34,422 nucleotides of DNA, from contig CANBSW010000033.1 of NCBI GenBank assembly GCA_947372235.1, positions 1-34,422 of the forward strand, read 5' to 3'. Both the position numbers and the translations under genes were made by a program. Below are positions 24,760 through 33,382 of the stretch, piece by piece; the stretch's first letter is position 1, and every line of letters starts with the position of its first letter. This DNA comes from Chitinophagaceae bacterium (GTDB lineage Bacteria; Bacteroidota; Bacteroidia; Chitinophagales; Chitinophagaceae). Below the pieces are notes generated by a model. That model had not been told where the DNA came from, ran no database searches, and was given only the letters and a program-made list of their open reading frames with translations.

Positions 24760-26688
24760 ATGCATTATGTTTCTGTTGAAGGTTTGACAAAGAGTTATGG
24801 TATTAACCCGCTTTTTAAGAATATTTCCTTTCATATTAATGAGGGCGACAAGATTTCGCTGATTGCCCGGAATGGAGTTGGTAAGTCTACCCTGTTACGG
24901 ATCTTGAATGGAGATGAGGTTGCTGATGAAGGCAAACTCTTTATCCACAAGGATGTTACGGTGGCTTTGTTTGAGCAGGATCCCAAGTTTGATGAGGGTA
25001 AAACCGTGTTGGAAAACATCTTTCACACCAATCATCCGGTAATGAATGTGATCCGCGAATATGAAATGGCGAGTGAAAATGAAGATGGGGAAGCCATGGT
25101 GGAACTATTTGGTAAAATGGACGATCTGAATGCCTGGGAGTTTGAAGTGAAAGTGAAGCAGATCCTCACCAAACTGAATGTGCATCATTTGGAGCAGGCG
25201 GTGAGTGATCTGAGCGGTGGCCAAAGAAAGCGTGTTGCATTGGCCAAGACCCTGATTGATATTGGGTTTGATCACAAGCATACTTTGCTGATGATGGATG
25301 AACCTACCAACCACCTTGATGTTGAAATGATCGAATGGCTGGAAAATTATCTGAACCAGGAAAATGTGACATTACTTCTTGTTACACACGATAGATATTT
25401 TTTGGATGCAGTGAGCGAAGAGATATGGGAACTGGAAAGAGAAAATATGTACGTGTACCGTGGCGACTACGAAAATTATGTAGAAAAGAAAGCTGCACGA
25501 ATAGAAAGTGAACTGGCGAGTATTGATAAAGCCAAGAACGAATACCGAAAAGAACTGGAATGGATGCGCAAACAACCCAAAGCCAGAACCACCAAAAGCA
25601 AAAGCAGACAGGATAATTTTTATGAAGTAGAAGCAAGGGCCAAACAAAAAATTGAAGATGCACAGGTACAACTGCAGGTAAAAATGAGCAGGCTGGGAGG
25701 AAAGGTGGTTGAGATGAAAAAAGTGTACAAGAGTTACGGAGAACTTGAAATTTTAAAAGGGTTTGATTACACATTCAGCAAAGGCGAAAGAATTGGAATA
25801 ATAGGAAAGAATGGAGTAGGTAAATCTACTTTCATGAATGTATTGCAAAAAATAGAAGATGCAGATAGTGGTAAAGTGAATATTGGTGATACTGTGATCT
25901 TCGGAAATTTTTCGCAGCAAGGTTTGGTGATCAAAGAAAATATGCGGGTGATCGAATTTGTTAAAACATTCGCAGAAAATTTTCCCTTGGCCAATGGAGG
26001 CAGTTTAAGTGCTGCCCAATTTTTGGAATTGTTTTTATTTACTCCGGATAAGCAATATACCTATCTCAATTCATTAAGCGGCGGGGAGAAAAAACGATTA
26101 CAGTTACTGACGATACTTTTTACCAATCCTAATTTTTTAATTCTTGATGAGCCTACCAATGATCTTGATCTTCCTACACTGGCAGTGCTTGAAAATTTTT
26201 TGAGTGAATACCAGGGTTGTGTATTGATCGTTAGTCACGACAGGTATTTTATGGATAGATTGGTTGATCACCTTTTTGTTTTTGAAGGTGAAGGTGAAGT
26301 GCGCGATTTTCCCGGAAACTATACACAATACCGTTTGTGGCTGAAGGATAATGAGAAGAAAGAAAATAAATGGGATGTGTTGGAGGAGAGAAAGAGTAAG
26401 GGCGAGACGACGGAGTCTGTTGTAGTGAGTCGTGAGTCGTCAGGTGTGAGTAGTGATGTAGCTCCTGCCAAAAAGAAAATGAGTTTTAAAGAGAAGCGTG
26501 AGTTTGAAACTTTGGGTAATGATATTGCTTCGCTTGAAACAGAGAAAGTATCGATCGCAGAAAAAATGAGTACGGGTAATCTTGGGTTTGAGGAATTGCA
26601 GAAACTAAGCGCAAGAATGATTGAAATTTCTCGGCTATTAGAAGAGAAGGAATTGAAGTGGTTAGAGTTGAGTGAGATGACAGCGTAA
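24760..26688 (+). CDS. uup: ABC-F family ATPase, Uup-like
   Basis: This soluble 642-residue protein with two ABC ATPase domains belongs to the ABC-F group, which acts on ribosomes. Domain 1 has Walker A ARNGVGKST (about residue 38), LSGGQRKRV and MMDEPTNHLD. The ABC-F linker between domains contains the charged helix region QPKARTTKSKSRQ. Domain 2 has GKNGVGKST (about 350), LSGGEKKRL and ILDEPTNDLD. The C-terminal coiled coil (about 590-640, ending LEEKELKWLELSE) is the feature that points to Uup rather than EttA; Uup has been linked to replication-fork stability and ribosome assembly. A Ser-rich stretch VVSRESSGVSS before the coiled coil is encoded by a GTGAGTC micro-repeat. The upstream gap holds several repeats. 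The assignment to Uup among ABC-F subtypes is moderately sure. Confidence 0.9.
   Translation: MHYVSVEGLTKSYGINPLFKNISFHINEGDKISLIARNGVGKSTLLRILNGDEVADEGKLFIHKDVTVALFEQDPKFDEGKTVLENIFHTNHPVMNVIREYEMASENEDGEAMVELFGKMDDLNAWEFEVKVKQILTKLNVHHLEQAVSDLSGGQRKRVALAKTLIDIGFDHKHTLLMMDEPTNHLDVEMIEWLENYLNQENVTLLLVTHDRYFLDAVSEEIWELERENMYVYRGDYENYVEKKAARIESELASIDKAKNEYRKELEWMRKQPKARTTKSKSRQDNFYEVEARAKQKIEDAQVQLQVKMSRLGGKVVEMKKVYKSYGELEILKGFDYTFSKGERIGIIGKNGVGKSTFMNVLQKIEDADSGKVNIGDTVIFGNFSQQGLVIKENMRVIEFVKTFAENFPLANGGSLSAAQFLELFLFTPDKQYTYLNSLSGGEKKRLQLLTILFTNPNFLILDEPTNDLDLPTLAVLENFLSEYQGCVLIVSHDRYFMDRLVDHLFVFEGEGEVRDFPGNYTQYRLWLKDNEKKENKWDVLEERKSKGETTESVVVSRESSGVSSDVAPAKKKMSFKEKREFETLGNDIASLETEKVSIAEKMSTGNLGFEELQKLSARMIEISRLLEEKELKWLELSEMTA
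26425..26456 (+). repeat. GTGAGTC micro-repeat inside the ABC-F linker
   Basis: GTGAGTCGTGAGTCGTCAGG followed by TGTGAGTAGTGA is a degenerate run of GTGAGT(C) heptamers, encoding a Ser/Val-rich stretch between ATPase domain 2 and the C-terminal coiled coil. It stands out from the Lys/Glu-rich coding on both sides. Confidence 0.6.
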
Positions 26689-26691
26689 TTG

Positions 26692-26757
26692 TTTTGAATG
26701 TTGAATTTTAAATGTTGAATGAGATATAACTCAACATTTAAAATTCAACATTCAAAA
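26692..26757. terminator. Perfect 27-bp hairpin between convergent genes, built from a dispersed repeat
   Basis: TTTTGAATGTTGAATTTTAA continuing to ATGTTGA pairs without mismatch with TCAACATTTAAAATTCAACA continuing to TTCAAAA, around a 12-base loop. It fills almost the whole gap between the ABC-F stop (26688) and the FKBP stop (26763), so it can terminate both. It shares its words with the repeat at 18198-18252. The stem is AT-rich. Confidence 0.85.
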
Positions 26758-26762
26758 TAAAA

Positions 26763-27197
26763 CTACACAAAGCTGATCAGCTCAACATCAAATATTAACG
26801 TACTATTCGGCCCTATCTGGGCACTTACTTGTCTGTCGCCATAACCCAAATGTGCGGGAATAAAGAAACGCCATTTGCTTCCTGCTGGCATTAATTGTAA
26901 ACCTTCGGTCCAGCCCTTGATTACCATATTCAATGGAAAAGATGCGGGTCGGCCTCTTTGTACAGAACTGTCGAAAATGGTACCATCTATCAGTGTTCCA
27001 TGGTAATGACAAGTAACTTCATTATGTGCCAAAGGTTTTGCGCCTTCACCAGTAACCAATACTTCATATTGTAATCCGCTCGGTAATTCAGTTACTTCGG
27101 CTCTTGTTTTATTGCTGGCCAGAAAATCCTGTCCGACTTTCAGATTGGCATTTGCCTTTTCTGCTTTTAATTGTGCTAATTGATCTGCTACTCCCAT
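26763..27197 (-). CDS. FKBP-type peptidyl-prolyl cis-trans isomerase
   Basis: The 144-residue enzyme should catalyse proline isomerisation in protein folding. There is no signal peptide, so it is expected in the cytoplasm. A short N-terminal helix region (LAQLKAEKANANLKVGQDFLA) resembles the dimerisation segment of FklB/FkpA-type proteins. The FKBP domain then runs to the end, with the motifs LPSGLQYEVL, VTCHYHGTLIDGTIFDSS, FPLNMVIKGWTEGLQLM, FFIPAHLGYGDR and STLIFDVELISF. The residues that line the active site in the family (Tyr, Phe, Asp, Trp, Tyr, Phe) can be matched. It is monocistronic, convergent with the ABC-F gene. Confidence 0.95.
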   Translation of the reverse strand: MGVADQLAQLKAEKANANLKVGQDFLASNKTRAEVTELPSGLQYEVLVTGEGAKPLAHNEVTCHYHGTLIDGTIFDSSVQRGRPASFPLNMVIKGWTEGLQLMPAGSKWRFFIPAHLGYGDRQVSAQIGPNSTLIFDVELISFV

Positions 27198-27447
27198 GTT
27201 TTATTTTTTTGTAAAGATAAGCTTTGAAACAGAGAATTATAACAGGCTGGCAACAAATGAATTAAGATTTTTATCAATTTGTTTTAACATTAATTAACCT
27301 TAAGAAAAGTGTGTTATTGATTGAAAAACTTACTTTCAATATCAATTCCTCCAAAAAAACGATAAGTATTTTCCAACTATTTAGTTAATGCCTACTCTTT
27401 AGAAAGCAAGAACTGATTGTTTTATTTTCAACCATAATCAAAACCGA

Positions 27448-28341
27448 ATGCGAAAATCATTACTTACCACATTCTTCTTTTTATTCATTTGTTTGTGCGC
27501 CTCTTCCCAGGCAGCTGATACAGCTTTTGCTTCTGTACGCTATACATTGAAGCATATCATGGATACTACACAACCAGAAAATCCACTGATCAGTAAAATG
27601 GTGCTTCAGTTGGGTAAGAATATGAGTAATTATACAAGGGATAATACTCCGGTTGCGGGAAGAGACAGTGTAAGAAATGTTGTTGTTTCTGATGTGGCCC
27701 GCAGTGTTTCTGTTAGTGGCGGAAATATTTCAGTAGTTGGAGGAATGCCATTGCAGGGTGGCCCTTCCCCTTTTGCCACTCTGGGTAATTATTATAAGGA
27801 TATGAATACTTCCAAAATGGCTTACATGCAATTTGCCGGGGGTAAGGTTTTTTCAATAGAAGAAAATACACCTGTCATTAACTGGACAATTACACAGGAT
27901 GCGAAAGAAATTCAGGGCTTACAATGCCAGAAAGCGATAGGTGATTTTAAAGGACGTACTTATGAAGCCTGGTTCTGCAGTTCTTTGCCTTACAGCAATG
28001 GCCCATGGAAATTAGGCGGATTACCCGGATTGATCATTGAGGCATCTGATACCAAAAAAGAAGTGGTGTTTCAATTTGTGGGATATGAAAATATTACAAA
28101 GAAAGCCCCTGTAATCGAAATTCCTGCTACTGCATTAAAAACCACCCCTAAAGAATTTAAACAATACCAGGATGCATTGCAGAGGGATCGTGATGCTGGA
28201 ATTTCCAATAACGCATCAGCTGGAGGAGCAATAATTGCAGTTAGAGGTACAATGATTAGTAGTGGAACATTGACAGGCCCCGATGGGAAACCAGTGAAGC
28301 CCAGACAGATGAATAACCCTATTGAAAAAGCGGATAAATAA
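27448..28341 (+). CDS. GLPGLI family secreted protein
   Basis: The 297-residue protein has a signal peptide (ending near CASSQA) and the family-naming motif, here WKLGGLPGLIIEASD near residue 189. Before it comes the typical AWFCSSLPYSNGPW segment. The upstream part includes a Gly-rich insert (VSVSGGNISVVGGMPLQGG). The family (Porph_ging, TIGR01200) is almost confined to Bacteroidota and its function is unknown. The gene is followed after only five bases by the outer-membrane receptor gene, a pairing often seen, so the two probably work together at the envelope. Confidence 0.9.
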   Translation: MRKSLLTTFFFLFICLCASSQAADTAFASVRYTLKHIMDTTQPENPLISKMVLQLGKNMSNYTRDNTPVAGRDSVRNVVVSDVARSVSVSGGNISVVGGMPLQGGPSPFATLGNYYKDMNTSKMAYMQFAGGKVFSIEENTPVINWTITQDAKEIQGLQCQKAIGDFKGRTYEAWFCSSLPYSNGPWKLGGLPGLIIEASDTKKEVVFQFVGYENITKKAPVIEIPATALKTTPKEFKQYQDALQRDRDAGISNNASAGGAIIAVRGTMISSGTLTGPDGKPVKPRQMNNPIEKADK

Positions 28342-28346
28342 TATTC

Positions 28347-31010
28347 ATGTCAGATCTTGGAATAAAATTTCTCGCCTTATTTTTTTTTATAACCATTTCT
28401 TTAAAACTGGAAGCTCAGGTTGCAGTTAGTGGAACTGTGATGGATAGCTTTGGGAAACCTTTGTCATCTGTTAGTGTTACATTGAAAAAAAATAACGGAA
28501 TTGTTTTGGCTTTTGGTATCAGTAATGCAAGTGGCGCTTATAAAATGCAATCTGCAAATGCTTCTGTAAAAGATACATTGTCCGTAGAAGCCAATTCAAT
28601 TGGTTTTGCCAAACAAAAAATACCACTAATTACTGCTACACAGGTTACCAATTTTACCATGCAGTCAACCAGCGTAAAATTGCCCGATGTAACCGTTTCC
28701 AATAACAACCTTTTGCGGAAAGAAGGAGATACTTTGAATTATAATGTAGCTGCTTTTAGTAACAAACAGGATAGAACAATTGGAGATGTGATCAAAAAAT
28801 TACCGGGTGTAGAAGTAGCAGAAAATGGACAGATTTCTTATGGCGGGAAACCGATTAACCGCTTTTATATTGATGGTGATGATTTACTGGATGGCAAATA
28901 CAATATTGCCACAAAGGGGATCCCTAATGATATGGTTTCTAAAGTTCAGGTATTGGAAAACCATCAGCCCATTAATGCATTAAAGGATCAGGTGAAGAGT
29001 GAATCTGCAGCTATGAATTTGGTTTTAAAAGACAAAGCCAGGATGAAGGTCCTGGGTACAGGTGATCTGGCAATAGGAACACCGGATGTGTATAATGGTA
29101 CTGCCAACGCCATGCTTTTTAAAAAGCAGGTAAAATTCATCAACTACATCAAAATGAATAATGCCGGGGTTGATAACGGTAATGACATCTATAATTTCTT
29201 TGGTGGCGATAATGCACAGCCGGTAAATATCCTGAATGCCGGAACCGGTAATCCTGATCTGTTAAAGAAAAGATACCTGTTCAATAATGTAGGGTTGATA
29301 AATGCAAATGACATGATCAATCTGAAAAATGAATACCAGTTACGCATCAATGCTTATTATTTGTGGGACAGACAATACCAGACCAATCAATACAGTTCTG
29401 TTTACTATTTACCGAATGATACCATTCGCTATGCAGAAAAACAAGATGCGAGAACCATTAAAAATACATTCAATACACAGTTTACTTTAACCGCTAATAA
29501 GAAAAATTATTATTTGAATAATGTAACTGTGATCGAGAATACACCAAGCCAGATCTTAACAGGATTGCAGGCAACCTCCAATAACAATATTGTTCAGCAT
29601 TTGAATGGAACTACTACTACGATTTCAAACAGGTTTACTATCGTTAAAAAATATACAGATGGGCATATCCTTCAAGCTAATTCATCATTCAGTAATATCA
29701 GCAACCCTGCAACACTGCAGGTAGAACCCGGATTATATGCTGCCCAGTTTAATAATAATATTGCTTATGCAGGATTAATACAGCAAGCGGCGGTGCCATC
29801 TTTTCAGACTGACAACAATGTAAGTTTTAGTAAGATCTGGCCAAGGTTCCAGATGCATTATAAGATCGGTGTGGATTACCAGAATCAACAGCTGAATACA
29901 TTGCTTGAATCAACACAATTGAGTGGGAGTAAAGGAAGCGTTGCAGATAGTTTCATTAACCGTCTTAACTGGACCAGGTTACGCTCTTATGTACAGGCAG
30001 AGTATACCTATAACAAAGAGCCGATCACCATTACAGGAACCATGCCTCTTACTTATCAGAACACAAAATATACGGGTAGGTTAGTTAGCAACCAGCTGAA
30101 TACTCCTTTATTCACACCTCGGGTTTATATAAGATATACAACAGGTAAGGAGGATTATTTTGCGGTGAGTTATAATTATGGTGATACCTATGGCGGAATT
30201 AGTCAGGTGTATGATGGCTATGTTATGCGCGGATACCGTGATTTTTTTAGTAATGGAACCTTATTGAATGAAACAAAATCACATTTATTCAATGGGGGTT
30301 ATTATTTTAAAAATACGCTGAAGATATTTTTCTTTGCGGTTGGAGGTTCCTATTTTACCAATACCGGTAATACTTTGAACGACCTTAGGTTAAGTTCGTT
30401 ATTGCAACAATCGAAGTTGATCCCCTATGAGAATGTTTCTACTGGGTCTAATTTATATACCTCTTTCAGCAAGTATGTGTTTCCATTACAAACAACGATT
30501 GGTGCAAGAGTATCCTGGCAGAGATCGGTAGGTAATCAGCTGCAGAATGGAGATCTATTACAAACACAGAGTGATTCTTATTCTTACAATGCAAATATCA
30601 ATACCAGATTCAGTTCGTTTTTTAATATGAGTTATACAGGAACCTTTACCACTTTTGGAAGTAAACCAATTGGCGGAAAATTAACCACAAGACCTGCTTC
30701 GCCCAAAGTAGAAAGATGGCAGCATGAAGTAGCTGCCAATTTTACACTGAGCAGTAATTTCTTTTTCAAATTAAGCGGTGATAATTACCGATACCTGATA
30801 CCGGGATCGCAGGATAACCAGTACACTTTTGCTGATGCCTACTTTACTTATAAGCTGAATAAACTGAAAACAGATATTGAATTGTCTATGACAAACCTGG
30901 CAGGGATTGACACCTATTCAACAGCCTCCTTATCTTCCAACAGCATTGTGGAAAGCAGTTACCGCATCAGGCCAAGGATGGTGATGGTGAAATTTTATTA
31001 TCGGTTTTGA
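28347..31010 (+). CDS. TonB-dependent-receptor-like outer-membrane protein with an N-terminal carboxypeptidase-regulatory domain
   Basis: The 887-residue protein has a signal peptide (ending KLEAQ), then a CarboxypepD_reg-like domain (VAVSGTVMDSFGKPLSSVSV, about residues 25-115). A plug-like region follows with GDVIKKLPGVEVAENGQISY and PINRFYIDGDDLLDGKY (about 145-190). The remaining 600 or so residues are barrel strands ending in VMVKFYYRF with a C-terminal phenylalanine. This layout matches the receptor-like proteins annotated as outer-membrane beta-barrel (OMP_b-brl_3) proteins. No SusD partner is present, so it is unlikely to be a polysaccharide-uptake receptor. It is the second gene of a two-gene unit with the GLPGLI gene. 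The substrate is unknown. Confidence 0.88.
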   Translation: MSDLGIKFLALFFFITISLKLEAQVAVSGTVMDSFGKPLSSVSVTLKKNNGIVLAFGISNASGAYKMQSANASVKDTLSVEANSIGFAKQKIPLITATQVTNFTMQSTSVKLPDVTVSNNNLLRKEGDTLNYNVAAFSNKQDRTIGDVIKKLPGVEVAENGQISYGGKPINRFYIDGDDLLDGKYNIATKGIPNDMVSKVQVLENHQPINALKDQVKSESAAMNLVLKDKARMKVLGTGDLAIGTPDVYNGTANAMLFKKQVKFINYIKMNNAGVDNGNDIYNFFGGDNAQPVNILNAGTGNPDLLKKRYLFNNVGLINANDMINLKNEYQLRINAYYLWDRQYQTNQYSSVYYLPNDTIRYAEKQDARTIKNTFNTQFTLTANKKNYYLNNVTVIENTPSQILTGLQATSNNNIVQHLNGTTTTISNRFTIVKKYTDGHILQANSSFSNISNPATLQVEPGLYAAQFNNNIAYAGLIQQAAVPSFQTDNNVSFSKIWPRFQMHYKIGVDYQNQQLNTLLESTQLSGSKGSVADSFINRLNWTRLRSYVQAEYTYNKEPITITGTMPLTYQNTKYTGRLVSNQLNTPLFTPRVYIRYTTGKEDYFAVSYNYGDTYGGISQVYDGYVMRGYRDFFSNGTLLNETKSHLFNGGYYFKNTLKIFFFAVGGSYFTNTGNTLNDLRLSSLLQQSKLIPYENVSTGSNLYTSFSKYVFPLQTTIGARVSWQRSVGNQLQNGDLLQTQSDSYSYNANINTRFSSFFNMSYTGTFTTFGSKPIGGKLTTRPASPKVERWQHEVAANFTLSSNFFFKLSGDNYRYLIPGSQDNQYTFADAYFTYKLNKLKTDIELSMTNLAGIDTYSTASLSSNSIVESSYRIRPRMVMVKFYYRF

Positions 31011-31067
31011 TTTTTTTATGAAATAAAATAGCTCTTGTGTAACTTAGAACAGATATAAACCATTGTT

Positions 31068-31517
31068 ATGAACGATCTTTTTAAATCCGTTACAGCACTG
31101 ACTGTTAAAAGCCGCATAGAAGCACTTCAGCCCGATAGTAAAGCATTATGGGGAAAGATGAATGTTGCACAAATGTTATCACATCTTCAGGTTCCATTAC
31201 AGGGAGCATTGGGAGAGGTAAAACTTAAACGAACACTGATCGGTTATTTGTTTGGAGGCATTGCCAAAAAACAGATGGTAAATGAAAAACCATTTAAACA
31301 AAACCTGCCCACAGATCCTGCATTCATCAGAAAAGATGACCGTGATTTCTATCTCGAAAAAAGTAAATTACTGGACGGTATTGATAAGTTTGTAGCAGTT
31401 GGTCCAAAGGGATTAAGTAGGGAGCCACATCCTTTTTTTGGTAAGTTAAGTCCGGAAGAATGGTCGGTGCTCATGTGGAAACATATTGATCATCATTTAA
31501 GACAATTTGGAGTTTAA
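31068..31517 (+). CDS. DUF1569 (DinB-like) protein
   Basis: This 149-residue cytoplasmic protein fits the DUF1569 family, a branch of the DinB-like four-helix metal-binding fold. The candidate metal histidines are in QMLSHLQVPL (about residue 40) and in the C-terminal HIDHHLRQFG, the usual place in this fold. A middle segment, GYLFGGIAKKQMVNEKPFKQNLPT, is typical of the family. No enzyme activity is established for it. It follows the receptor gene by 57 bases on the same strand and ends in a long hairpin shared with the convergent hydrolase gene. Confidence 0.82.
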   Translation: MNDLFKSVTALTVKSRIEALQPDSKALWGKMNVAQMLSHLQVPLQGALGEVKLKRTLIGYLFGGIAKKQMVNEKPFKQNLPTDPAFIRKDDRDFYLEKSKLLDGIDKFVAVGPKGLSREPHPFFGKLSPEEWSVLMWKHIDHHLRQFGV

Positions 31518-31577
31518 TATATGAGCCACAGATTCGCAGATTATAAAAAAAATCTGCGAATCTGTGGCTTATATATT
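31516..31577. terminator. Long hairpin of the CACAGATTCGCAGATT repeat family
   Basis: AATATATGAGCCACAGATTC continuing to GCAGATT pairs with AATCTGCGAATCTGTGGCTT continuing to ATATATT, a 27-bp stem with one wobble pair around an A-rich 8-base loop. It spans from the last base of the DUF1569 stop region into the hydrolase stop, so it is a terminator for both genes. The same words occur at 32461-32516. Confidence 0.8.
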
Positions 31578-32433
31578 ATTTCAAATTCGCTTCAAAAAAA
31601 TCAAGTGTTCTTTTCCATGCGTGCAAAGCCGCATCGGCATTGTAACGTGCTTCAGAAGTGTCGTTATGAAATGCATGATTAACGCCGGGATACATAAACA
31701 ATTCGTATTTGATATTGGCTTTCTTCAATGCTTCTTCGTAAGCCGGAATACCCGCATCAATTCTTTCATCCAAACCTGCGTAATGCAATTGAACGGCAGC
31801 TTTTATTTTGGGAACATCCGCTGCATTGGGTTGTGCACCATAAAAAGCAACGGCTGCATTCAGGTTAGGCACATTCACGGCCAGTTGATTGGCAATACCA
31901 CCACCCCAGCAAAAGCCCACACAACCCACTTTTCGGTTGGTTTCTTTTCTAAGTCTTAATATTTCAACAGATTTTACAAAATTGGCTAGGTTCTTTTTTG
32001 GATCGAGTTTGGTAAACAAATTTCTTGCTTCATCTTCATTAGCCGGTGTTCCGCCGGATTCTGATAAGGCATCGGGTGCCATGGCCATATAACCTGCTTT
32101 GGCAACTCTGCGAGTAACGTCTTTAATATGATCGTTCAATCCACGGTTCTCATGTATCACCATTACGGCTCCCATATTCATGCGCTTTTTGGGTTTTGCG
32201 GTATACGCGAACATGGTAATATCATTTACTTCATAAGCGATGGTTTCTGTGTCCAGATCATCATCATCTTCGGCAATGGTGGCGGCTTTGGCTTTGTTGT
32301 TTTCGAGTAAGGGCACAAGCGTTAAAGCCATAGCCATACTGCCGGTGATCATGGCTAATTTTTTCAGAAACACTTCGCGGCTTAAGGGTTTGTGGGTGTA
32401 TTCGTCGTAGAGGTTGATGATTTTTTGATCCAT
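31576..32433 (-). CDS. Dienelactone hydrolase family protein with a hydrophobic leader
   Basis: An alpha/beta hydrolase of 285 residues. The family uses a Cys-Asp-His triad. Here the Cys is in VGFCWGGG (about residue 174), a candidate Asp is in YAGLDERI and the His is in NHAFHND near the C-terminus. A fourth family motif, VMVIHENRGLNDHIKDVTRR, is complete. Before the enzyme domain are about 60 residues with a hydrophobic helix preceded by charged residues (SREVFLKKLAMITGSMAMAL) and a linker of four aspartates. This resembles a membrane anchor or export signal, although no twin arginine is seen. The natural substrate is not known, because the family includes many promiscuous esterases. Confidence 0.9.
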   Translation of the reverse strand: MDQKIINLYDEYTHKPLSREVFLKKLAMITGSMAMALTLVPLLENNKAKAATIAEDDDDLDTETIAYEVNDITMFAYTAKPKKRMNMGAVMVIHENRGLNDHIKDVTRRVAKAGYMAMAPDALSESGGTPANEDEARNLFTKLDPKKNLANFVKSVEILRLRKETNRKVGCVGFCWGGGIANQLAVNVPNLNAAVAFYGAQPNAADVPKIKAAVQLHYAGLDERIDAGIPAYEEALKKANIKYELFMYPGVNHAFHNDTSEARYNADAALHAWKRTLDFFEANLK

Positions 32434-32460
32434 GGTAAGTGTTTTAGAAAATTAAATATA

Positions 32461-32516
32461 GCCAGAGATTCACAGATTAGTCTAGAAAAATCTGTGAAAA
32501 TCAGTGAATCTGTGGC
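32461..32516. repeat. Imperfect palindrome of the CACAGATT family upstream of the hydrolase
   Basis: The outer arms GCCAGAGATTCA / TGAATCTGTGGC pair with one mismatch. Inside them CAGATT and AATCTGTG form a second stem with a bulge. It is the degenerate relative of the 31516-31577 hairpin and lies between the Fic gene and the hydrolase start, both on the minus strand, so it flanks the hydrolase gene on the side opposite the first copy. Confidence 0.7.
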
Positions 32517-32583
32517 AAAAATGATTCTGTATAATCAAGCTTTTTGTATGTATCGAAAGATGTTCATTTAATAATCAATAGTT

Positions 32584-33366
32584 CTATTGTTGTTGAGCCC
32601 CAAGTGCAGTCATTAATAAAAAATCTAAGGCTTTTGAATAATCCAACAATTCGTATTCAATCCCTAATTGCCTGATATTTGAATAATAGCTTTCCAGATT
32701 TTGATAATATTTTTTTTCAAGTTGGATGGCTGTTGCTTTATCTCCCAGTTTTTCAATCAAAAACCATTTTTCCAGCAATCTCGCAATCCTTCCATTACCA
32801 TCCTGAAACGGATGTATTTTCACAAAAACGAGATGGATATATGCGGCAAAATAAAAAACTTCAAAGGGATCAAGAGTGCTTTCTTGTAAAATAGAAATAT
32901 CGCTAAAAAGCTTGTCTAATTCAGCCTTTAGTTTTGCCGGTTCTGCTGCAACATATTCAATTCTGTCCTGCCTGTTAATTACAAACATGGGATTATTACG
33001 AATAAATCCTTGCTGACTCTTCGGCAAAAGATTAGCACTTAAAATCGCATGGGCTTTTTGTAAGTTCTCAAGTGTAAGTGTATATTTAAAAATAAATTCA
33101 TAAGCTGAATACAGATCGTCAGCCTTTTTTGTATAATCGGGCTGAAACTGAATGTTCATGAATTTGTGTTTGAAAAAACTGTCGAAATCAATATTCTCAC
33201 CTTCAATTTTTGAAGAGTAAACGGACGAAACAGAGTTGTAGAATTGAAAATAATCGACAGGTGTTTCTACTTTTTCAAGCCTGAGCAATACATCAAGAGG
33301 CGACTGATTAAGTGCTTCCTTAAATTTTGCTAATAGGGCTGTACTAAGTATTGTTAATTCCATCAT
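32584..33366 (-). CDS. Fic family protein
   Basis: Fic proteins transfer AMP or another phosphate-containing group to a hydroxyl on a target protein. The 260 residues include the full catalytic motif HPFQDGNGRIAR (about residue 185), followed by the helix LLEKWFLIEK. The N-terminal part has the inhibitory-helix pattern (S/T)xxxE(G/N) as SSKIEGE (about residue 53), so this is an autoinhibited class II enzyme. No antitoxin gene is beside it. Two Met codons (MM) mark the start, and a candidate -7 box is 17 bases upstream. A transcription-linked DNA-binding domain is not seen in the C-terminal 60 residues. The target cannot be predicted from sequence. Confidence 0.93.
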   Translation of the reverse strand: MMELTILSTALLAKFKEALNQSPLDVLLRLEKVETPVDYFQFYNSVSSVYSSKIEGENIDFDSFFKHKFMNIQFQPDYTKKADDLYSAYEFIFKYTLTLENLQKAHAILSANLLPKSQQGFIRNNPMFVINRQDRIEYVAAEPAKLKAELDKLFSDISILQESTLDPFEVFYFAAYIHLVFVKIHPFQDGNGRIARLLEKWFLIEKLGDKATAIQLEKKYYQNLESYYSNIRQLGIEYELLDYSKALDFLLMTALGAQQQ

Positions 33367-33382
33367 TTAGAGGGTTACTTAA

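Noticed and set aside
24592-24834. 80-aa minus-strand ORF with RTDE repeats
   Set aside because: It runs through the interspersed palindrome and the 15-bp tandem array and overlaps the start of the ABC-F gene. It has no domain and no plausible upstream signals.
31516-32516. CRISPR-like array from the repeated CACAGATT words
   Set aside because: There are only two loci about 1 kb apart, each is a palindrome, and a gene rather than spacers lies between them.
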